From assembly GCA_914767715.1 (NCBI GenBank), contig OU612069.1:22505387-22569386 (forward strand): a stretch of DNA of 64,000 nucleotides, in the 5' to 3' direction. A model generated the notes under the pieces. That model had not been told where the DNA came from. It worked only from the letters and a program-made list of their open reading frames with translations, and made no database searches. Shown piece by piece: positions 57,371 to 64,000 of the stretch (position 1 is the stretch's first letter; the number at the start of each line of letters is the position of its first letter). The DNA comes from Membranipora membranacea (taxonomy: Eukaryota; Bryozoa; Gymnolaemata; Cheilostomatida; Membraniporidae). Made by a program: the position numbers and the translations under genes.

Positions 57371-58562
57371 GAAATACATATGCCAATATGAGATAATATA
57401 AAAATAATTTAATATCCATTCTACTTTCATGGAAGTATTTTGTTGCCAGGTTGTCAGGCAGGGATCTCAATACAACCAATATCATGCGAAGGAATCATTC
57501 ACATGCTCAAGAAAGTTTTCATTGGGTTCGGACAAATGGCAGCCGCTTGGCAGCTTATCAAATACAGTCTAGACGCATCCTAGAAAACATTCCTCTGTTG
57601 ATGATGGGTTAAGATAATATCATTACCTCCCGCATGATTATTTGTACAATTCATACTGATTTCTTTACCATTGGCTTTCAAATTTTGCATTTGATGGCAC
57701 CAGATTTTCTTTTGGAAGGATTCATTCCATCTAGCTCTAAAACCTTTTTTATAGACAAACATCTATTATGTTATCACAGCGATCAATTAAGACAAAAACT
57801 TATTTTTAACTCTACCAGTACAGATACGCTCATCAACCGAACTTACTCATTTTAAACAACTACTATCGAAGCATTTTTAGTCTCGTTAATTTTCATGACT
57901 AGTGTATACTTTGTCCCTCCGATTGGGGGCCTTTAATGTTCTAGTGTGTAAGCAAATCAGTGTCAAGCGCAAACCAACAGGAACATGCGTCCTGCAGGTA
58001 CAGTAGTAAATCATTTAATAAAAGTAACACCCAGCATAGCAGAAAGCAAATGATGTGGTGAGAACTGATTAATTCACTTTCACCACATCCTGGTAGATGA
58101 CATCAGGTAATCTGATGGTAGAAACTCAGCCGAGTGATTTTATTGAGTTGCTGATATTACTCATTTTACCATTCACTATATTTCTTGCACCCAGCATAAA
58201 TTTACAGAAAATAATATTTAGTCGCACACTTCAGTTTGGTAATCTATGATAACGTTTCATTCAGATAGTTTCAGTATTAGTCCTTTAAATAAGTGTAAGT
58301 GTCGAGTATAGTAGGGTGAGATTGCATCATCTCGCCATCCTGAAAAAAGACAAGACCAGATCGACAAGCCAGGTATTCACCATTGTAGAAATGCATTCAA
58401 ATCCCAGCACAAGCTCATACCCACCATTGCCACACTATCAACACAGCATTTGTGTAAGGTAATGCCAATGAGTCAGATGCATTTATGACAATTGATAACG
58501 ACATGTCATCAGGAGATGAACCGAGCTACATATAATATCAAATCTGTATCTCGGTGCACAAC

Positions 58563-58673
58563 ATGAACAGTAAGCTAATTATCATCACCATCATGGCATT
58601 ACTAATACTTTCAGTTGCGGTTAAGGCTAAACTTCATAAATTACTGGAAATATTATCTCTATGCTGCAGTTAC
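58563..58673 (+). pseudogene. Orphan signal-peptide exon, block B
   Basis: Counterpart of 41,911-42,033 with MNSKLIIITIMALLILSVA. A TAC-TAA change ends the unspliced frame three codons earlier than in A, so the unspliced C-terminus is not conserved. This argues against a real short peptide read through the donor. Confidence 0.6.
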
Positions 58674-59549
58674 TAACCCTGCTATACTCGACACTATTAC
58701 TAATTCATAGAACTAATATTGGAACTTGCTTCATCAAAGGTTGTCGGAGGCTGAACTTCAGAGAAGCATTTTTTTTGACGTGACAAAATATCTATTTTTA
58801 CATGCTATCATGCTGGGTGCAAAAAAATAAAAACATGACATGACCTTTAACATGAGTAATAAAGAGTAACATCAGCAACTCAACCAATTTGACTTAGCCA
58901 AGTTACAGCCATCAGATTACCTGATGTCATCCACCAGCATGTGGTTAAAGTGAATTAATTATTTCTCACCACATAAGTTGGCACTTCACACAATCTGCTC
59001 CTTTTTATGATGGTTGTTACCTTTCTCTGTTGTTTAAACACTGCTACTTCAGGAATGAGTGCCTTACTGACAAAAGTGTAAGACTCTAGTTCGTTTGTTT
59101 ATTGTGTGGTTATCCATTATGAATAAATCTAAAGAATATTCTGAAATAAGTCTCTTGTGATCTGAAACAGGTAAATATCCTCACATTGGTCCCATAATGC
59201 TAGTTTGTTAACACTGAGTGGCCATGATGTCTAATCATGTACCCATTTGCTGCGGTTGTACAGCAAAAGAAGCACTTCTGCTTTGGCATTTCGAGTAAAT
59301 GCGTCTGTGAAAATATGCTGCTTGAAACTACTTCCTGTTGGCAGAAAGTTGGCTCATATATGAACCTACAAAGAGCTTACTCCTTTATTAAATCCAGACA
59401 GATATATAGCATACCCATAATGTGGATTGAAATCGCAAGGTCTGTCTCAGTTCAGAGGCTGAGAAATAAGTATGGTCTTATGCAAGGTATAGGTTCTATG
59501 AGCCAAAGTGACTTGGACCAATGTTGGTTTGGTTTACTTCGGCCAGCAT

Positions 59550-60200
59550 AGAAGGCTAAGCAAGATTATGCCTTTAATACTCAAATTAAAGTAGTTTAAT
59601 CTCTGCAGAGTGAAAATCAAAGTGAGTCTGAGTTAGATCTAAGGTTTTACAAACATAGGATTAAAAGCTTGGCCCTCGCATAAAAGGCAGGCAGAGCGAG
59701 ACAGGAAATCACAGTCAGCCCACTGGCTGTAGCGCAAACAAGTCATCTCTCTGACTTGTGTATGAGTTGTACTGTGCTCAATGTGGTGAATTTGAGTAGC
59801 GAACGAGTGGCACGAGGGGCGGGTGCCTTGACGATAGCGACTTTGCGCCGATGAGTTGATGGAAAGCAAACCTCCCTGCACTGGTTTGGCTTAGAGTATA
59901 AGCATGAGAGTGATGGGGCGAACATTGTTGCACTGAAACAATGAAGAGTTGGCAGCCTCCCTGGTTGCGCAACAGCGTAAACACACCAATTATGTCAAAC
60001 CACCGAAACTGACAAAATGCACTGAGGGATCGATGAGATTGATTGAGATGCTCAGCAACACACAGGGGTGGCTTCATGCTGCTGGGGCCGGCCATGAGGA
60101 GGTTGTACTAGAGAAGGCCTCGAAACAGCGTTTGACTCATGGTTTCTAGCTGAAGACCTGTGTGTTGTGCAGTGGTACGCGCACCACTGTATGTTGTATC
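59550..60200. mobile_element. GC-richer insertion specific to block B
   Basis: About 650 bp present between GGCCAGCATA and TTTTATGAAG, which are adjacent in block A. Base composition is near 50% GC against a low-GC surround. Short frames occur on both strands, none recognisable. No clear terminal repeats or target duplication, so it could equally be a deletion from A. Confidence 0.55.
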
Positions 60201-60904
60201 TTTTATGAAGACAAGGAACTTTCAGCAGACCCAACAAACCCCTTAACATGTTAATGATCACTATGCTGAGCAACTCAATGAAGTGGGTAAGTGTCAAAAA
60301 GATTGTTATACCTGAATTCAACCAGTACGTGGTCCACAGTCTAAACTGCTGTGGTTCCCATTTAGAATTGATCTAGTCGCAGTACATACATCTATTGTGA
60401 CCCTCTCCCCTCAGAATATACTGAGAGCTGTAGGAATTGAGCACACTACATGCTCGAAACTGGGGAAGCATACTAATATGAATCATGGGTAGTTTCCATG
60501 ATCTACCTGGGAATTCAAGGTTATGTCGCATTCTGGGAATGTCGGTATCATTTATATATTCAAACTTCTCCTGATAGAGGATTATTACCCCCATTTAGCA
60601 GAGCTCAAGGTTGATCCACAAAGTTTTGTTTTATGATAAATTTAAGTGTATATGAAACAAAAGAAACCAATATCCTGTGCATCATAACGCGTTTTGCAAA
60701 AAAAGTTGTTTTTGGAAAATAGAAGAAATGGCTGAATCAAAGTCCTTTCTTCAACCACATACGTGTAGTTAAACCAGTTTAGGGTGTGCATATAATATTA
60801 AAATTTTTTTTTGCTTTTTTTGCTTGAAAAAAGAAAACTAAACAAAACTACAGAGAAGTTAACTTTACCCATTGATTCCAATTTAAATCTGTAAGGTTCA
60901 GTGG

Positions 60905-61130
60905 TCAGTGGCTGAGTGGATAGTGTGCTTGATCACAAATCAAAAGGCCCAAGTTTAAATCCCGGTATGGGCCAAAACAAAGCAAGGAGGTGAATTGTTT
61001 CGGTACCTATTTATTACTACTTACACCCACTACAGCTAGATTATTTCGCACTGAGCTTTTCGAGGCCGAGCGGTTGGAGTGCTTGATCTCAGTACGAGAG
61101 GCCCGAGTTTGAATTTCGCTGAAGCCAGAT
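60905..61130 (+). mobile_element. Two tRNA-like SINE heads in tandem
   Basis: TGGCTGAGTGGA with AGTTTAAATCC (60,909-60,962) and GGCCGAGCGGTTGG with CGAGTTTGAATTTCG (61,064-61,118) each look like A and B boxes of a Ser/Leu-like tRNA. They do not fold as complete tRNAs, so they are SINE-derived rather than tRNA genes. Confidence 0.5.
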
Positions 61131-62972
61131 TTAAAAAGCAATCAGGAGCATTGGGAGGACCCCTTATTTTCATATAATATATATACATATACCACAATCA
61201 TATCATGTTTTTGCGCTATATTCTATGGCCGTATTCACTGAGAATAGTTGTGGGGGAGATCTGCCGCATAGAAGGACAACGAGACTCCGGCTGTCTACCT
61301 CATAGGTGGCATGGAAAGGACAGCCATTTTAATTTGCACTTATAATGATATCGCCAACTGGACATCCGTCATAAACTGAATTGAAAACCTGAGTGTATGA
61401 CATCCACACCCCTGAAGTTTTTTGGCGTTTATGATCGCGGCATTTCTAGTGTCTCTTCAGAAAACCATATCGCCAACCATGTAAATTGGATTGATATTTT
61501 TATAGATTTTTGCCTTAGCGTGCTTCGACTTCTACATGAGGCAACAAAAAATCAATTTAGGCCAGCAAGGAACCCCGGCCAAAATGTTGTTGAGCTGGTA
61601 TAACCAATAACTACAAATCTCTCTGTTGTAAAATATTGCTAAACAAAATAAATTTCCAGCCTGAATTTAGTTTTGCTGGTTTGTGGGTGGTCGGATTTTT
61701 ATTCCTCACCACAAAAATTGGTGATTCAGACGATCTACTTCTTCTGGTCATGTTGGTTGTTACTTTTCTTCTTTTTGTGGCTATGATCTCAAGCTGAGCT
61801 ATGGCCACAAGATTATCAAAAGTCAGCGTTTTTGTCATCATTGATACACCTGTCTGAATTGACACGTGCTGTGAAATAAAGTGATTTTAAAGAGTTTGCT
61901 GCTAACTATGTTGGCTGTTGGTTAGTTGAAGTTTTTTATAATACCATCGACAAACAATCAAAACTCTATTTAGTTTGATGCCAGCCTATGCAAACTATGT
62001 CAGTGTCGGTATTCGAGGCGACAGCAAAATTCAAAAAGCAGTGTCGTTTCAATGATAATTTTATAAAGGTGAGATAAGGGGAGTATCACAACTTGGCTAT
62101 TTATGATAGCAGACCCATGTAAACTTGTAAATCGACTAAATATGGATTTTGGAGGTTTCAAAACTATATCATCATTTTTTGATCACTTTGCCTTTTACCG
62201 GCAGCGTCTTTTGAAATAAGCCCCCTATTATGCAAATTGTGTGTTGGTTTGGCAGTCAAATAAGGACAATGTTTAATAAAACCCTCACTCATGTTCAACG
62301 TTCTAGTACTGCCTGTGACTTTTTGAATCAGGGAGCTTGGGCAAACTCCCTGATTTTAATAAAAGTTTTCATTCGTTCCAAGCGAGTTTCCCCCTGTCCT
62401 GTAAAAGGGGGATACAAAACCTGCATCTTATTTCTTCAGGCCATTCCAAATAATTTCTTAACCTGTAATAAATAAATTGTGGATGGTTGCTTTTTGTGAG
62501 GAGAGAATTTATATTTTTTTCATAACCAATATGATGAGGACGATGGTCAAAAATTGAAATGGCTAGATATAGTTCTGCATTTAAGGTTGTTAAAATAGTC
62601 ATAGTTTTTGAGAAATCACCGATTTTTGACATAGCAGGAGTTCAGCAGAGTATGTTTGTCAGAATTACTATTATTAACACATAATATGATGCTCACCACA
62701 CATCATCATAAAATCTTCGGATTTACCAAAACCTAACTCCAATTGTTTTTACACATTATTTGGAGTAACTTCTAGAATGTGATACTAAGAGCCCTGGAAG
62801 GATGTGGACAGATGCACATAGCATTGAGAATCAAAACCTGTCATCTATTAGTCTATTAAATCTTGCCTTGTCTCTTTACCTTCAACCAAGTGTAAACTAG
62901 GTTCATTCAAAACAGAATTACGGAGGAGCTGATCAAACTATTTTTCCAGAAGTATAGGATGTGTATCCTTAC
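61131..62972. other. Gene-free region
   Basis: 61,690-61,870 is a degraded inverted copy of the 1.9-kb unit (CCTCACCACAAAAATTGG, GTCATGTTGGTTGTTAC). Exons 2 and 3 of the minus-strand peptide gene should lie in this stretch but were not identified. Confidence 0.45.
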
Positions 62973-63030
62973 CTGCAACTGAAAGATCTAGCAGTGCTGT
63001 GATGGTGGTGATAATTAGCTTGCAGTCCAT
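62973..63030 (-). CDS. Peptide-family signal exon on the minus strand (partial gene)
   Basis: 58 nt, MDCKLIITTITALLDLSVA plus one base at a GTAAGG donor, phase 1. Same length, phase and start context (GATGCACCAACATG) as exon 1 of gene B, and the first 50 bases of its intron also align. The 5' region (CACTC, AACCTAC, AGTTGTA) is conserved back to a TATA-like AAATATACAA near 63,085-63,095. The exon looks functional, but an Asp lies in the hydrophobic core and downstream exons were not found. Confidence 0.65.
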
Positions 63031-64000
63031 GTTGGTGCATCAAGTTACAACTTTGTAGGTTAGGAGTGAAGCAGTTAGTTGCAGTTGTATATTTGTCAAC
63101 AAGAAAAAGTAGAGTAAAAAATTTGGATGTTACACTGTGTCGTGTCTCATGTTTAATATGTTGTCAGATCTTGTTGCGAAATGTGTTTATACAATGATTT
63201 TTAATTAAATTATGTTGAAATTAAGGGACCGGAGATAGAATGCCTTACCCTAGAAAAGTTCTCGTAGGACGAATTATTTGCATTTTTATACAGGCTTGAA
63301 TGGAAGTAGTGGAACAATAAAATGTACGCTGTATCCTTTACCCTATCAATGTTAACTATATTTAGGTGAAATTTGTTCAGTTAGTTTCAGCAGCAGGTAA
63401 CAAACTTAAGCTAGCCTTGTTGGAATCTAGATGAGGAACAGAGAGTGGGTAGGGACTTTGCGCAATGTGTGAAAAAGACAAAATTACCATCTTGCCAATA
63501 CTTTACTCTTCCAAGGTAGTTAGTGTCACATTTTGGCTCTGCGGACGTGAGTATATCTTGTGTTTGACACACATGAGTTGCTACATCATATATGTCTTTA
63601 ACTCATGCCTTAGAAAGGTTCGGCAGTGAACAGTTTACTCCTTTTTGGTACTGTCAAAGTCTGAAGGTGTTGGTGAAAAGGCTATGAGCGAACACAATGC
63701 ATGTCTCATGAAGACATTTTGATGCTAATACCATGGACCATTTGCTTTTCTAATACCCTATTATAGCAATAATCTAAACGATTGGTAGATGACCTCAGTA
63801 CATAGTCGTTCAGACCAGACTAAACAAAATTATTAATTTATAGACCTAATATTGAACCTCACTCCATCAAAGGTTATCAGAGGTTACACAACAGAAAAGC
63901 AACATTTCTTTTGCGTGATGAAATATCTATCTCTGTCTTTTCGTTTTAGTTGCAGAAACAAGAGCACAATAAAATGAGTAAAGGGAAGTAATTAATATCA
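63031..64000. other. Right edge, no gene recognised
   Basis: Presumed promoter of the minus-strand peptide exon at the left. 63,840-64,000 matches 42,050-42,170 and 43,190-43,290 and is another copy of the dispersed unit, cut by the window edge. Confidence 0.45.

Larger units (their letters stand above)
48928..60496. repeat. Segmental duplication, block B
   Basis: Direct copy of block A, about 11.6 kb because of two extra insertions (51,948-53,235 and about 59,550-60,200). Left boundary TTTCACAAAGCTG; right boundary GGGTAGTTTCC. Similarity is high throughout, with local differences ranging from none over the peptide-gene exons to about 7% in its intron 1. Confidence 0.9.

Noticed and set aside
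61055-61125. A functional tRNA gene
   Set aside because: A- and B-box-like motifs are present, but no complete cloverleaf or acceptor stem can be drawn.

Overview
The window looks like nuclear DNA of an invertebrate animal. It is AT-rich and intron-rich, with symmetric phase-1 EGF exons, SEA domains, spliced secreted-peptide genes and many eukaryotic transposons (Gypsy, a small LTR element, hAT-type elements, SINEs, foldback MITEs). I see nothing prokaryotic. The species cannot be fixed from the sequence.

Left half (1-32.3 kb), minus strand: two tandem, same-orientation genes for large membrane-type mucins. Gene 1 (about 32,269 down to about 14,836) is essentially complete. It has a signal-peptide exon, nine EGF exons (seven of calcium-binding DI[ND]EC type), one 5-kb exon of about 150 copies of an 11-residue Thr/Ala/Pro-rich repeat, a first SEA-like region, a second Thr/Ser-rich repeat exon, a second SEA domain with GSV and a basic R/K run, a transmembrane exon and a short cytoplasmic tail. 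The predicted product is about 2,840 residues. Two places do not join cleanly: the phase between the two SEA1 exons, and a one-base frame break near 17.3 kb. Gene 2 (10,986 down past base 1) is a paralogue with signal peptide, one EGF closely resembling the first EGF of gene 1, and a mucin exon. It runs off the left edge.

Intron 2 of gene 2 carries a nested insertion. A SINE whose head resembles the 5' end of U2 snRNA, with a 14-bp target-site duplication, has been split by a 7.1-kb Gypsy retrotransposon with near-identical LTRs and a CTAG duplication. Two more copies of this SINE are at 12.5 and 30.2 kb. A 16-bp minisatellite lies in the same intron.

Right half (32.7-64 kb): mostly repeats. 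A block of about 10.5 kb (A, 32,707-43,193) is duplicated as B (48,928-60,496), a few percent diverged and in direct orientation, with copy-specific insertions (a 414-bp hAT-type element in A; a 1,288-bp hAT-like element and a 0.65-kb GC-richer insert in B). Each block holds one three-exon gene for a secreted peptide of 86-90 residues with four cysteines, plus an orphan related signal-peptide exon. A fifth related exon lies on the minus strand at 63.0 kb. Between the blocks is a short non-autonomous LTR element arranged LTR-internal-LTR-internal-LTR with ATTA duplications, inserted in a degenerate tandem repeat that is itself bounded by 140-bp inverted repeats.

Functional reading (inference): the left half encodes surface or mucus-layer glycoproteins. 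The right half encodes a small family of secreted cysteine-containing peptides of unknown function that has spread by segmental duplication inside repeat-rich DNA.
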